DNA of 64,000 nt from JANJUO01 sp942492935 (GTDB taxonomy: Bacteria; Bacteroidota; Ignavibacteria; Kapaibacteriales; UBA2268): assembly GCA_942492935.1 (NCBI GenBank), contig OW818654.1, positions 930,001 to 994,000 of the forward strand, in the 5' to 3' direction. The notes beneath the pieces are model-generated. The model was not told the DNA's origin, searched no databases, and was given only the letters and a program-made list of their open reading frames with translations. Positions 34,689-43,858 of this stretch are shown piece after piece. Every line of letters begins with the position of its first letter. Positions within the stretch are counted from its first letter, which is position 1. A program made the position numbers and the translations under genes.

Positions 34689-35627
34689 ATGGACATTACC
34701 CCTGTAAATAATCAAAGTATTAATAATGATTCGCTTATTAATAGCAAACTTTCGGCTCTTTCTAATATTAATCTGATGGATACCGCAAAGAAAGCTTTAA
34801 GCGAAAGAGATAAAGCTGATATTGATAAAGCAGCGCGTGGCTTTGAATCTTTATTTATCAATATGATGCTTAAAGAGATGAAGTCAGCTATGCTTAATGA
34901 AGATGGTGAAGGTGGCGATGAAGAAGGCGGTATGACTTTTGGTGCCGATACGTTAAAAGGTTATACGGATATGCTTTTGTCTGATGATATGTCTAAAGTA
35001 GGCAAAGGTATTGGAATTGCTGATGCAATTTATAAGCAGTTGACTGGTGAAGATATTCAGCCCACAAGAATAATAAATCCTCCCGCAGTTCCAAATAAAA
35101 ATATTGAAAATTTTGAACCAAATGAAGAACTTCCACAAAAAAATAAGTTCGCGTCAAAATTTTATAATAATTTGAACCAGAATTTGCCTGAATCAGGTAA
35201 TTTCTATGAAAATTTGCAGAAAAGACTTAGTAGTTATGGTGATATTATTATGGAAGCTTCAGAGAAATATGATGTGCCAGAAAATTTAATAAAAGCTGTG
35301 ATTACTACCGAATCAGCAGGCAAAGCAAATGCTGTTTCTTCGGTTGGTGCTAAAGGTTTGATGCAATTAATGGATGGAACTGCAAAGGATTTGGGAGTTG
35401 AGAATTCTTATGACCCTAAACAGAATATATTTGGCGGTACAAAATATATCCGTCAAATGCTTGACAAATTTAATGGAAATACAGAACTCGCACTCGCTGC
35501 ATATAATGCTGGACCCGGTAATGTAGATAAATATAATGGTGTACCTCCATTTAAAGAAACTCAAGCTTATGTCCGAAAAGTAAATAAGTATAATAATTAT
35601 TTTAATGACGAGCAGGTGAAATTATGA
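34689..35627 (+). CDS. flgJ: FlgJ-type rod-binding protein fused to a lytic transglycosylase
   Basis: The 312-residue product joins two domains. About 35-120 is the FlgJ rod-binding domain ('DIDKAARGFESLFINMMLKEMKSAM', 'YTDMLLSDDMSKVGKGIGIADAIYKQL'). About 195-305 is a GH23 SLT transglycosylase ('ENLIKAVITTESAGKANAVSSVGAKGLMQLM', 'ALAAYNAGPGNVDKY', catalytic Glu in TTES). Enterobacterial FlgJ instead carries a GH73 glucosaminidase. It should open peptidoglycan for rod assembly. It has no signal peptide, as expected for flagellar export. Confidence 0.9.
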   Translation: MDITPVNNQSINNDSLINSKLSALSNINLMDTAKKALSERDKADIDKAARGFESLFINMMLKEMKSAMLNEDGEGGDEEGGMTFGADTLKGYTDMLLSDDMSKVGKGIGIADAIYKQLTGEDIQPTRIINPPAVPNKNIENFEPNEELPQKNKFASKFYNNLNQNLPESGNFYENLQKRLSSYGDIIMEASEKYDVPENLIKAVITTESAGKANAVSSVGAKGLMQLMDGTAKDLGVENSYDPKQNIFGGTKYIRQMLDKFNGNTELALAAYNAGPGNVDKYNGVPPFKETQAYVRKVNKYNNYFNDEQVKL

Positions 35628-36064
35628 TGCTGAACAAATTACTCACATATTTGAAATATGAAGAACAACTTTTGGAAGAATTGAATAATCTTGCAGAAAA
35701 ACAGCAATTTGCTCTCGTTAAATTTCAAATGGAAGAACTTGAAAAAATTGTAAAATATCAAGAAGAAGTGGCGAATAATCTCAAGTTGGCTGAAGAACAA
35801 CGAATGAATATTCTAATGTCATATTTTAGAATTAGCAGAAAAGAAGCAATGGAATTATCTTTGACTAATATTGAAGTGAATTTTAGCATAGAGGAAAGAG
35901 CAGAATTAGCAAAAGTTAAGAAAAGATTGAGAAGATTAATTACTGATTTAGCCGATAAGAACCTTGCAAATAAAGTACTTACGAATAGAGCAAGAAATAG
36001 TATTAGAGAAATTATAAATGTCTTTACTAATGGCAGTAATAATGTTTATAGTGTTAGAGTATAA
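35624..36064 (+). CDS. flgN: Flagellar export chaperone FlgN
   Basis: A 146-residue helical protein starting 4 bp inside flgJ (ATGATG start). 'KLLTYLKYEEQLLEELNNLAEKQQFALVKFQMEELEKIVKYQEEV' matches the FlgN N-terminal helix pair, and the basic C-terminal helix 'LRRLITDLADKNLANKVLTNRARNSIREIINVF' completes the coiled coil. FlgN chaperones the hook-filament junction proteins FlgK and FlgL, which are encoded two and three genes downstream. Confidence 0.85.
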   Translation: MMLNKLLTYLKYEEQLLEELNNLAEKQQFALVKFQMEELEKIVKYQEEVANNLKLAEEQRMNILMSYFRISRKEAMELSLTNIEVNFSIEERAELAKVKKRLRRLITDLADKNLANKVLTNRARNSIREIINVFTNGSNNVYSVRV

Positions 36065-36151
36065 TGGTATTTAATTTAGGTATAGTTTTTGATATAAGTA
36101 GATGGATTTAGAAAAAACAATGGATTGATAAATTATTCAGGAGGAATGTTT

Positions 36152-36499
36152 ATGAGCGCACCAATGGGTATTAAAGATGCGATATGGCAAAAAGCTCAAT
36201 CGCTTGCAACAAATATCGCTGATTTAAGTAACTCGCTACCCAAAGATGAAATATATGAACTTAAAATGAGACTTATGCATAGTGTTGCTTCACTTCCCGA
36301 GTATTTAGTAAAAGGGTTTGATAATAACAAAAGAATTGATAAAATTAGGTCTTTTATTTATGCAAGCAGTCAACTTGAAGAATGTAAAGGATATTTGAAT
36401 CTTATTGAAAAAATGAAATATAGTGATGTTAGTGAATTAAGAAAGCAAGTCGATGAAATGTCGATAATGCTCAAAATTAACTCTGGTACTTTTAATTAA
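36152..36499 (+). CDS. Four-helix-bundle protein, S23/23S-IVS-like, in the flagellar operon
   Basis: The 115-residue protein follows the S23 (23S rRNA intervening-sequence) four-helix pattern: 'DAIWQKAQSLATNIADLSNSLPKDEIYELKMRLMHSVASLPEYLVKGF', 'FIYASSQLEECKGYLNLIEKMKY' and a last helix. The 'R.A.S.P.NI.EG' core is degenerate. The start is set by a strong AGGAGG seven bases before the ATG at 36152, rare in this window. It is embedded between flgN and flgK and should be co-transcribed; a flagellar or regulatory role is inference. Confidence 0.7.
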   Translation: MSAPMGIKDAIWQKAQSLATNIADLSNSLPKDEIYELKMRLMHSVASLPEYLVKGFDNNKRIDKIRSFIYASSQLEECKGYLNLIEKMKYSDVSELRKQVDEMSIMLKINSGTFN

Positions 36500-36517
36500 T
36501 TTTATTGTTGTAATTTT

Positions 36518-37960
36518 ATGTCTAATTTCTCATCACTCGAAATAGGAAAAAGAGCTTTAATTGCTCAGCGGTTTGGACTTGATGTTACTTCTAATAACAT
36601 TGCTAACGTCAATACTCCGGGCTATTCACGTAGAAACGCTGTACTTTCCGAAACAGATTCCCTTAAATTGAATGGTCATTTTATGGGAACAGGAGTGCTT
36701 GTAGATAAATTGCAAAATTATAGACAAGATTATATTGATAAAGAAATTCGTAATTCTAATTCTCGTTCCCAAAGCTACAAAACCAGCGTTGAGTATTTTC
36801 AAAGAATTGAAACTATACTCGCAGAACCATCTGATATGGGCATCAACGAAATGACTACTGAATTTCTTAATAAGTTTTCAGAATTAGCACTAAAACCAGA
36901 AAATGTTCCACTTAGAGACCATTTGATTGAATATACAAAAGGTATGACCGAAAGGTTGAATGTAATTGCAGGCAATATTTCTGACTTGAGAGCAGAAGCA
37001 TTCAAAAAAATTGAAACATCAGTAGTTACTGCTAATAATTTAATCAAAGAAATTGCGGATTTGAATAATTCTATAAGTAATTCTAAAATTAGTTCAAGTA
37101 GCGAAGCTCAAAGTATGGTGGACAAAAGAGAGGAAAAAATTTCAGAACTTTCAGGATTTTTTGATATAAAAGCTACGTTTACAAGTAATGGTAGTAGTAA
37201 TGTATTTTTAAATGGCGTGAATCTGATTACTGAAAATGTATTCTCAAATCTTGAAGTTCGTGAAACTATTAATCCTGCATCTGGTGAACGTACAGCCGAA
37301 ATTGTAACTTATGATAAAGAAAGAAATCTAACTAATACATTAGAACCACAAGCGGGCTCAATTAATAGTTTGCTTAATCAATACAACGAAAATCTTGATG
37401 AGGTTGATTCATCAGGAAATTTTTCTACATCAAAACAATTTCATACATTCGTTAATGCACTTGTTCAAAATGTAAATAATGCCACTATAACTGGCTATGG
37501 ACTTGATGACTCAGGTACTAATCCACCTGCAAGAGCATTTTTTGAACCATCAGTAGGTTCAGCAAATGGATTTAACATCAAAATATCTGATGAAATTTTG
37601 AATAATCCACGTAATATCCCTTTATCATCGGCTGCAAATGAACCCGGTAACTCTGACATAGCAAAACAAATTGCACGATTAGCTACTAATACTTCATTTC
37701 TTGATGGTCAAACTCCAACTGGATTTATTGCTGGATATTTAGGAAAAATTGGTAATTTAAGCAAAGAAGCATTGAATGGCGATAAAACAACTGGGTTAAT
37801 TAGTGACCAATTACAAAGCCAAAGAGAAAGTATAATGGGTGTTAATCTTGATGAAGAAGCAATCAGTTTGATTAAATTCCAAAAAGCTTTCGAAGCATCT
37901 TCAAGAATTGTTAACATGACAAATGAAATTCTCTCTACCATTGTTAATCTTGGGAGATAA
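36518..37960 (+). CDS. flgK: Flagellar hook-associated protein 1 FlgK
   Basis: A 480-residue protein with the FlgK ends: 'ALIAQRFGLDVTSNNIANVNTPGYSRRNAVLSE' and 'INEMTTEFLNKFSELALKPENVPLR' at the front, and 'GVNLDEEAISLIKFQKAFEASSRIVNMTNEILSTIVNLGR' at the back. It forms the first hook-filament junction. Slightly shorter than E. coli FlgK (547), with a trimmed central domain. It is 2 bp from flgL. Confidence 0.92.
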   Translation: MSNFSSLEIGKRALIAQRFGLDVTSNNIANVNTPGYSRRNAVLSETDSLKLNGHFMGTGVLVDKLQNYRQDYIDKEIRNSNSRSQSYKTSVEYFQRIETILAEPSDMGINEMTTEFLNKFSELALKPENVPLRDHLIEYTKGMTERLNVIAGNISDLRAEAFKKIETSVVTANNLIKEIADLNNSISNSKISSSSEAQSMVDKREEKISELSGFFDIKATFTSNGSSNVFLNGVNLITENVFSNLEVRETINPASGERTAEIVTYDKERNLTNTLEPQAGSINSLLNQYNENLDEVDSSGNFSTSKQFHTFVNALVQNVNNATITGYGLDDSGTNPPARAFFEPSVGSANGFNIKISDEILNNPRNIPLSSAANEPGNSDIAKQIARLATNTSFLDGQTPTGFIAGYLGKIGNLSKEALNGDKTTGLISDQLQSQRESIMGVNLDEEAISLIKFQKAFEASSRIVNMTNEILSTIVNLGR

Positions 37961-37962
37961 AT

Positions 37963-38958
37963 ATGAGAGTAACTAACAAATCAGTATATTATCCTTACCA
38001 GAGAAATCTTGAGGAAATTCAAAACCGCAGATTCAAAGAACAGATGCGATTGTCCACAACAAAAGATATTGTAAATATGGCTGATGCACCTGACCGTCTT
38101 GTTGATGTTAAACAACTCACTTCAAAACTATCAGAAAATAAGAAATATATTGGTTTGAATGATGATGCGCTCGGTGAAATGAGAATTATGGCTGATACTA
38201 TGGAAAGTATTTCAGATAATTATCAAAAAATCAGACAATTATCTATTGATGCTACCCAAATTGGTAATTCAGGAAATATTTTCAGTTTGGCTACATATAT
38301 TAAAGGTATTATGACGGATATTGTTAAATTATCCAATAATGATTTTCAAGGCAGATATATTTTTGGTGGAACAAAAACTACTACTGATTCTATTAGTACT
38401 ACAGCAGAAGCTCCTTCTAAAGAACCATTCGAATTAGTACAAGGTGAAATTACAGCCGAAAATCCATCGGGTTTAAAAGTGGTTTTTAAAGGTAATAATG
38501 AAATAAGGACTTACAATAAAGATTCAAAATCAACTGAAATTGTAAATACTCCTGCAAAGGAAGTGTTTGGAACTAATTCTACTGAATTATTCGATAGTAT
38601 CATTCAATTGTATAATCTCTTAGCATATAATGATGCAGGAGAACAAAGGCAATTAGGCGATTACCTTAAAAATGAGGAAATTAGTAAAATTAGTATGTAT
38701 CAGCAAAATGTTGCTAATATTGCTGAAAAACTTGATAATGCAAGTGGCAGAAACGGTGCAAAATTAGCAAGAATTGAAGCAGTACGTGACCAAATGGTAG
38801 AAGAGAATACCAGATTAGGTGAATTTCTATCTCTCAAGCAAGATACTGATGTAGCTCGTTCAACAATCAATCTCAAAATGGAAGAAAACGCATTAAATTA
38901 TTCCTTGCAAGTAGGTTCTAAATTAATTCAAAATTCTTTATTTGACTTTTTGAGATAA
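37963..38958 (+). CDS. flgL: Flagellar hook-associated protein 3 FlgL
   Basis: The 331-residue protein shows the flagellin-like ends of FlgL: 'MRVTNKSVYYPYQRNLEEIQNRRFKEQMRLSTTKDIVNMADAPDRLV' at the front, 'RYIFGGTKTTTDSI' in the centre and a C-terminal helix 'SLKQDTDVARSTINLKMEENALNYSLQVGSKLIQNSLFDFL'. It joins the hook to the filament. Directly follows flgK. Confidence 0.92.
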   Translation: MRVTNKSVYYPYQRNLEEIQNRRFKEQMRLSTTKDIVNMADAPDRLVDVKQLTSKLSENKKYIGLNDDALGEMRIMADTMESISDNYQKIRQLSIDATQIGNSGNIFSLATYIKGIMTDIVKLSNNDFQGRYIFGGTKTTTDSISTTAEAPSKEPFELVQGEITAENPSGLKVVFKGNNEIRTYNKDSKSTEIVNTPAKEVFGTNSTELFDSIIQLYNLLAYNDAGEQRQLGDYLKNEEISKISMYQQNVANIAEKLDNASGRNGAKLARIEAVRDQMVEENTRLGEFLSLKQDTDVARSTINLKMEENALNYSLQVGSKLIQNSLFDFLR

Positions 38959-38976
38959 ATTCAGTAATTTTACATT

Positions 38977-39822
38977 ATGAAAGCAAACACTTTAGTAGGA
39001 ATATTATTGGGTATTGCCGCAATATTCGGAGCATATATGCTCGAAGGCGGCACAGTAAGCAGTATTCTGTCTTTTTCACCGATGATAATTGTATTGGGTG
39101 GCACATTTGCAGCTGGATTAGCAGGCACTTCTTTCGAAACTGTTGCAAAAATTCCTACATTGTTCAAAATAATTCTATTCCCAAATAAATATGACTTCAA
39201 GCAAATTATTGACCAATTAGTTTATTTTTCCCAACTTTCAAGACGAGAAGGAATACTGGCACTCGAAGATAAATTGGTAAATGTCAAATATCCTTTTTTA
39301 AAAAAAATGATTCAAATAAGTATTGATGGTTCTGACCCACAAACTCTTGAACACATTTTTAGAACCGAAATCGGATTTATTACTGATAGGCATAATACTC
39401 ATATTAATTTATTCGCTAAATTTGCTGGTTATTCACCTACTATGGGTATTATTGGTACTGTAATGGGATTGATACTTACATTTGCTGGTGCCGGTGGTGA
39501 TATTAACCAGATGATACAGCACATTGGTACAGCATTCATAGCTACTTTGTGGGGTATTTTTATGGCTAATATTGTTTGGTTTCCTATTAGTGATAGATTA
39601 CGTTTCCTCCACGATGAAGAAATGCAAGTATATGAATTGATGCTTCTTGGAGTACAAGGGTTAATGATTGGTGAAACTCCATCTGTTGTTCAATCAAGAT
39701 TAGTTTCAATTTTCCCACTTCCTCAACAGATTGAAATTCTTAAAAAAGGAAGACCTAAAGATTTATCTCCTATTCCTAATATCAATACAAATAATAATAC
39801 TCAAGAACAAAACAAGCAATAA
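38977..39822 (+). CDS. motA: Flagellar motor stator protein MotA
   Basis: The 281-residue protein has four transmembrane segments and MotA signatures: 'MIIVLGGTFAAGLAG', the TM3 Pro in 'GYSPTMGIIGTVMGLILTFAG', and TM4 'HIGTAFIATLWGIFMANIVWFP'. It forms the ion-conducting stator with MotB. No motB follows; the next gene is anmK, 3 bp on. MotB must be encoded elsewhere. Confidence 0.9.
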   Translation: MKANTLVGILLGIAAIFGAYMLEGGTVSSILSFSPMIIVLGGTFAAGLAGTSFETVAKIPTLFKIILFPNKYDFKQIIDQLVYFSQLSRREGILALEDKLVNVKYPFLKKMIQISIDGSDPQTLEHIFRTEIGFITDRHNTHINLFAKFAGYSPTMGIIGTVMGLILTFAGAGGDINQMIQHIGTAFIATLWGIFMANIVWFPISDRLRFLHDEEMQVYELMLLGVQGLMIGETPSVVQSRLVSIFPLPQQIEILKKGRPKDLSPIPNINTNNNTQEQNKQ

Positions 39823-39825
39823 TCA

Positions 39826-40965
39826 ATGAGCCGTTTTTATATTGGTGCTATGACAGGAACATCATTAGATGCAATCGACTTGGCATTATGTAGTTTTGAG
39901 TATAATAACAATCATTATAGTTTTGAACTAATTCATTATTTAGAAATTGAATTTCCAAATAAATTAAAAACAAAAATTCTCGAAATGCTTAATCATAAAT
40001 GTCATTTAAGCGAAATATCACAACTAAACTTTGCAGTATCTAAATTTTATTCAAATTCTATAATTGAATTTATTAAGCAATTTAATATTTCACATAAAGA
40101 TATTATTGCGATTGGTATGCATGGTCAAACGATATGGCACGAACCAATTGCATCTGTTTTTGCAGGTTACAATATTTCTTCTACATTTCAAGTTGGAAAT
40201 ATTTCCGCTGTTTCTCAATTGACGGGAATTAGAACGGTTGGTGATTTTCGTTCTGCTGATATTGCACTTGGTGGCAATGGGGCGCCACTTGTTCCAATTT
40301 TTGATTATTATATGATGAAAGGTGAAAATAGTCGAATTATGTTGAATATTGGTGGTATTTCTAATGTTACAATTCTGCCATTAAATTGTACATTAGATGA
40401 TGTTATTGCGTTTGATACTGGTCCCGGAAATGTTTGGATTGATATGACAATGAATGAATTATTTGGAGAAAATTACGATAGAAATGGTGAAACTGCTGAA
40501 AGAGGATTAATTAATCAGGTAATGCTGAATTTTCTATTGAATAGATTTGATTTTATCGAAAAAGCACCTCCAAAATCAACAGGTAGAGAGTTATTTTCTA
40601 AAGAAGTATTTCTTAATATTTTAAAACATTTTTCTAATATAGATAAATTTGATTTTCTTGCAACAATAACCGAATTTACCGCAAAAAGTATATCAATGAA
40701 TATTAAACTTTATTCAAATAAATCACCAGAAGTAATAGTGTCAGGTGGCGGTGCAAAAAATAAATATTTATTGAAAAGATTGAGTGCAAATCTTGAAATT
40801 TGTAAAGTTATAACAAGCAATGAAATAGGAATTATTTCCGATGCAAAAGAAGCAATTTGTTTTGCATTTTTGGCATATTTATTTGATAATAATATCAGTG
40901 GCAATATTCCATCAGTTACAGGTGCTTCCAAATCGACAGTCTTGGGCTTAAGTAGCAAACTTTGA
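39826..40965 (+). CDS. anmK: Anhydro-N-acetylmuramic acid kinase AnmK
   Basis: A 379-residue ASKHA-fold kinase with 'AMTGTSLDAIDLALC', 'IGMHGQTIWHEP', 'GDFRSADIALGGNGAPLVPIFDY', 'MLNIGGISNVTIL', 'FDTGPGNVWID' and 'EVIVSGGGAKNKYLLKRL'. AnmK opens and phosphorylates 1,6-anhydroMurNAc, the product of lytic transglycosylases, for cell-wall recycling. Its 3-bp spacing from motA puts it in the flagellar transcript, in the same run as the SLT domain of FlgJ. Confidence 0.93.
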   Translation: MSRFYIGAMTGTSLDAIDLALCSFEYNNNHYSFELIHYLEIEFPNKLKTKILEMLNHKCHLSEISQLNFAVSKFYSNSIIEFIKQFNISHKDIIAIGMHGQTIWHEPIASVFAGYNISSTFQVGNISAVSQLTGIRTVGDFRSADIALGGNGAPLVPIFDYYMMKGENSRIMLNIGGISNVTILPLNCTLDDVIAFDTGPGNVWIDMTMNELFGENYDRNGETAERGLINQVMLNFLLNRFDFIEKAPPKSTGRELFSKEVFLNILKHFSNIDKFDFLATITEFTAKSISMNIKLYSNKSPEVIVSGGGAKNKYLLKRLSANLEICKVITSNEIGIISDAKEAICFAFLAYLFDNNISGNIPSVTGASKSTVLGLSSKL

Positions 40966-40973
40966 AAATGAAA

Positions 40974-41447
40974 GATGTACGACATTTTGAAAGTGTCTGA
41001 CATCTGAATAGTATAAGTCTTGAAAAAGATGTCGCACACTTCGAAAATGAAAGTTGTCCATCACTTTGAAAGTGTCTAACATCTGAAAAGTATATGTCTT
41101 GAAAAAAATGTCACACTTTTCGAAAATGAAAGATGTCCGACACTTTGAAAGTGTCTGACATCTGAAAAGTATATGTCTTGAAAAAAATGTCACACTTTTC
41201 GAAAATGAAAGATGTCCGACACTTTGAAAGTGTCTGACATCTGAATAGTATATGTCTTGAAAAAATGCCGCACACTTCGAAAGCGAAAGATGTCCGACAC
41301 TTTGAAAGTGTCTGACATCTGAAAAGTATATGTCTTGAAAAAAATGTCGCACACTTCGAAAGCGAAAGATGCCCGACATTTTGAAAGTGTTGGACATCTA
41401 AATACAAAACTTATCAAGTCTTTAAGACTTGGTAAATTTCTAATTGT
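40974..41447. repeat. 79-bp tandem repeat array after anmK
   Basis: Six units start at about 40974, 41053, 41132, 41211, 41289 and 41368, giving a period of 78-79 bp. Each holds a hairpin of the form gatgtccgacact-ttgaa-agtgtctgacatc followed by 'gtatatgtcttgaaaa'. Units vary by a few bases, and the last adopts the 'gtgttggacatc' form seen in the 134-bp repeat family. Open frames over it on the minus strand are repeat artefacts. It is not CRISPR-like, as there are no unique spacers. Confidence 0.85.
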
Positions 41448-41763
41448 ATTCATCCGATGACTTGGAGTCAAGGGTGAATTAATAATAAAGATGGACACCA
41501 CCTTTGAGGTGGAGTCCATCTAAGACTATTACTAATTATCCAAGATGTCCAACACTTTCAAAGTGTTGGACATCTAAATACAAAACTTATCAAGTCTTAA
41601 AGACTTGGTAAATTTCTAATTGTATTCATCTGATGACTTGGAGTCAAGGGTGAATTACTGATTAAATGTTCATCTACTTCAATAAAATTCATATTTTTTT
41701 GAATTAATTATTAAATCAATTTAACACTTAATTTTTATTCATTATATTTGCAAGTTGATATTA
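41399..41763. repeat. Second duplicated block and promoter region upstream of the OmpA-like gene
   Basis: A ~72-bp block ('cttatcaagtct..aagacttggta...gacttggagtcaaggg') occurs at about 41409-41480 and again at 41588-41657. Between them are two hairpins, one 'ggacaccacc...ggtggagtcc' and one 'gatgtccaacac...gtgttggacatc'. A TATATTTG at 41743-41750 fits the -7 promoter element of the following gene; a clear -33 element is not seen. Confidence 0.7.
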
Positions 41764-43848
41764 ATGAGAAATTTGAAATTTATAATGAGTCTTAAAATAT
41801 TTAAAATCATCGTTGCTTTATTTTTCGTAACAAGTTTTGTTAACTTGTTAAGTTTTCAAGAAGAAACTAACAACGAACTTGATTCTCTGGCTATTCCTGA
41901 TTCTGCGAATATGGCTTTAAAACCGCGTATTGGCATATTTGGGCATTTCGGGTTGAATTTTCATTTGGCAAATTTCCAAAATCTACCGGATATTTTTAGT
42001 TGTTGTCCTCAATTTACAGGTGGTTCTGGTTCTGGTTTTTCAATTGGTGGTCTATATGAATATCCAATCGATGAGAATTTGCATCTGAATTTAAGAGCTG
42101 GAATTTCTATTTATGATGGCTCGATGAGTTCTAAAGAATCAGAAATATTAATAATTGATGGGAAAGAGCAAACTGGGTATTTTGAACATAAATTGAAATT
42201 TAATCTTGGCTCTTTGGGAATTGAGCCAATGGCGGCTTATCAAGTATATCCTAATTTATTTACTCATGCTGGTCTTAGATTAGGTTTTCTTACCAATTCT
42301 TATTTTGACCAAATTGAAGAAATTGTTGAACCAGCTGACAGAGGTACATTTATCAATGGAAGCAGAACAAGAAATCATCAATATGGTGAAATTAGTTCAG
42401 CATCTGGATTTATGTTTGGAATAAATCTTGGAGTTAGTTATCAGTTGATAATGAACAAAAAAGAGTCATTGTTGCTTGTACCTGAATTATTTTATACAAT
42501 GAATTTAAGCACAGCTGTAGCTGGAATTGATTGGAATGTACATCAATTGCACGGTGGAATTGCGATAAAATATCGTCAACCACCGCCACCTCCAGCTCCA
42601 CCACTTCCTCCAAAATATCCACCTTCAACGAATGCACCATTACCTCCACCACCACCATCATTATTTGCTGAAATAACCGCAGTTGAAGTGGATTCACTCG
42701 GTAATGAACATAAAGATTTTAATATCAGAATTGAGGATTTCGTTTCTCATAATATGCGTCCATTATTAAATTACATATTTTTCGACATGAATTCTGCTGA
42801 AATTCCTAAAAGGTACATTAGAATTAATCATGAAGATACTGAAAATTTCACTATGAAAAATTTGCAAAATTTAGATGCAATTCAAACTTATTACCAAGTT
42901 TTGAATATAATCGGTTTGAGAATGAGACAAAATGATGATGCCAAAATTGAAATTGTAGGATGTAATTCTGATACTGGCGATGAAAAAAATAATAAAGATT
43001 TATCTCGAAATAGAGCTGTTGCGGTTAGAGATTATTTACGTGATAATTGGGGAATTGACGGTACAAGAATGCCGATAAAATTCAGAAATTTACCCGATAA
43101 ACATACAAGAAATGATGAACCCGGTGGTGAAGAAGAAAATCGTAGAGTAGAAATTATAACTGATGATATAAGAATAACTGAACCTGTAATGACAGCTGAT
43201 ACAATGAGAATTTTGGCTACATCAAAAGTAAGATTTGTTCCCAAAACGCAATCTTCTGTTGGTATCAAAAGCTGGTCTATGTCAGCAGTTCACGATACAA
43301 AAGAATTAATCGGTTTCTCTGGTGAAGGCAAACCTGAAGAAAAACTTGATTGGCAATTAAACGAAAAGAATGGGAATTTTCCCAAAACTACTACAAATAT
43401 TTTTTATAGTCTAAATGTTACTGATTCACTTGGTCAGACATTTTCCACTCCAAAAAATCGTTTGCCAGTAGAAAGATTAACTATAGATAGAAAACGACTT
43501 GAACGAATTAGCGACAAGGAATTTGAATATTACAGTTTGATTTTATTTGATTTTGGGAAGTCCGATTTAAGAAATGAACACCGTAGAGTTGTGGATTTTG
43601 TTAAAGAAAGAGTTACTGATAAAGCGAAAGTCTATATAAAAGGTTATACAGATATAATTGGAGAAGTCGAAATAAATAAAAGAATTTCAGAGAAAAGAGC
43701 CAAGTCTGTAGCCGACAGATTAAAAATTAAACAAGCACAGGTAGAAGGTATTGGCAAAGATGAATTACTTTACGATAATGCTACTCCTGAAGGCAGATTT
43801 TACTGTCGTACTGTGCAAATTATTATTGAAACCCCAGTTGATGAATAA
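41764..43848 (+). CDS. Outer-membrane protein with proline-rich linker and two OmpA-like domains
   Basis: The 694-residue protein has a signal peptide and an N-terminal ~220-residue beta-barrel ('GHFGLNFHLANF', 'LGIEPMAAYQVYPNLFTHAGLRLGFL'). A proline-rich linker of about 35 residues follows (PPPPPAPPLPPK...). Two peptidoglycan-binding OmpA-type regions come next: 'IFFDMNSAEIP...NRAVAVRDYLRDNWGI' and, at the end, 'ILFDFGKSDLRNEHRRVVDFVKERV...ISEKRAKSVADRL'. It probably ties the outer membrane to peptidoglycan. The ATG at 41764 is preferred over an upstream TTG. Confidence 0.85.
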   Translation: MRNLKFIMSLKIFKIIVALFFVTSFVNLLSFQEETNNELDSLAIPDSANMALKPRIGIFGHFGLNFHLANFQNLPDIFSCCPQFTGGSGSGFSIGGLYEYPIDENLHLNLRAGISIYDGSMSSKESEILIIDGKEQTGYFEHKLKFNLGSLGIEPMAAYQVYPNLFTHAGLRLGFLTNSYFDQIEEIVEPADRGTFINGSRTRNHQYGEISSASGFMFGINLGVSYQLIMNKKESLLLVPELFYTMNLSTAVAGIDWNVHQLHGGIAIKYRQPPPPPAPPLPPKYPPSTNAPLPPPPPSLFAEITAVEVDSLGNEHKDFNIRIEDFVSHNMRPLLNYIFFDMNSAEIPKRYIRINHEDTENFTMKNLQNLDAIQTYYQVLNIIGLRMRQNDDAKIEIVGCNSDTGDEKNNKDLSRNRAVAVRDYLRDNWGIDGTRMPIKFRNLPDKHTRNDEPGGEEENRRVEIITDDIRITEPVMTADTMRILATSKVRFVPKTQSSVGIKSWSMSAVHDTKELIGFSGEGKPEEKLDWQLNEKNGNFPKTTTNIFYSLNVTDSLGQTFSTPKNRLPVERLTIDRKRLERISDKEFEYYSLILFDFGKSDLRNEHRRVVDFVKERVTDKAKVYIKGYTDIIGEVEINKRISEKRAKSVADRLKIKQAQVEGIGKDELLYDNATPEGRFYCRTVQIIIETPVDE

Positions 43849-43858
43849 AGGAGGATTT

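Noticed and set aside
40974..41447. CRISPR array
   Set aside because: The repeats are contiguous with no unique spacers and no cas genes are nearby.
40948..41519. Minus-strand ORFs over the repeats after anmK
   Set aside because: The proteins are concatenated repeat translations (SVRHFF/QMSDTF), with no family and no start signal.
41764..43848. MotB partner for motA
   Set aside because: The protein has an outer-membrane barrel and a proline-rich linker before its OmpA domains, not the single N-terminal helix of MotB.
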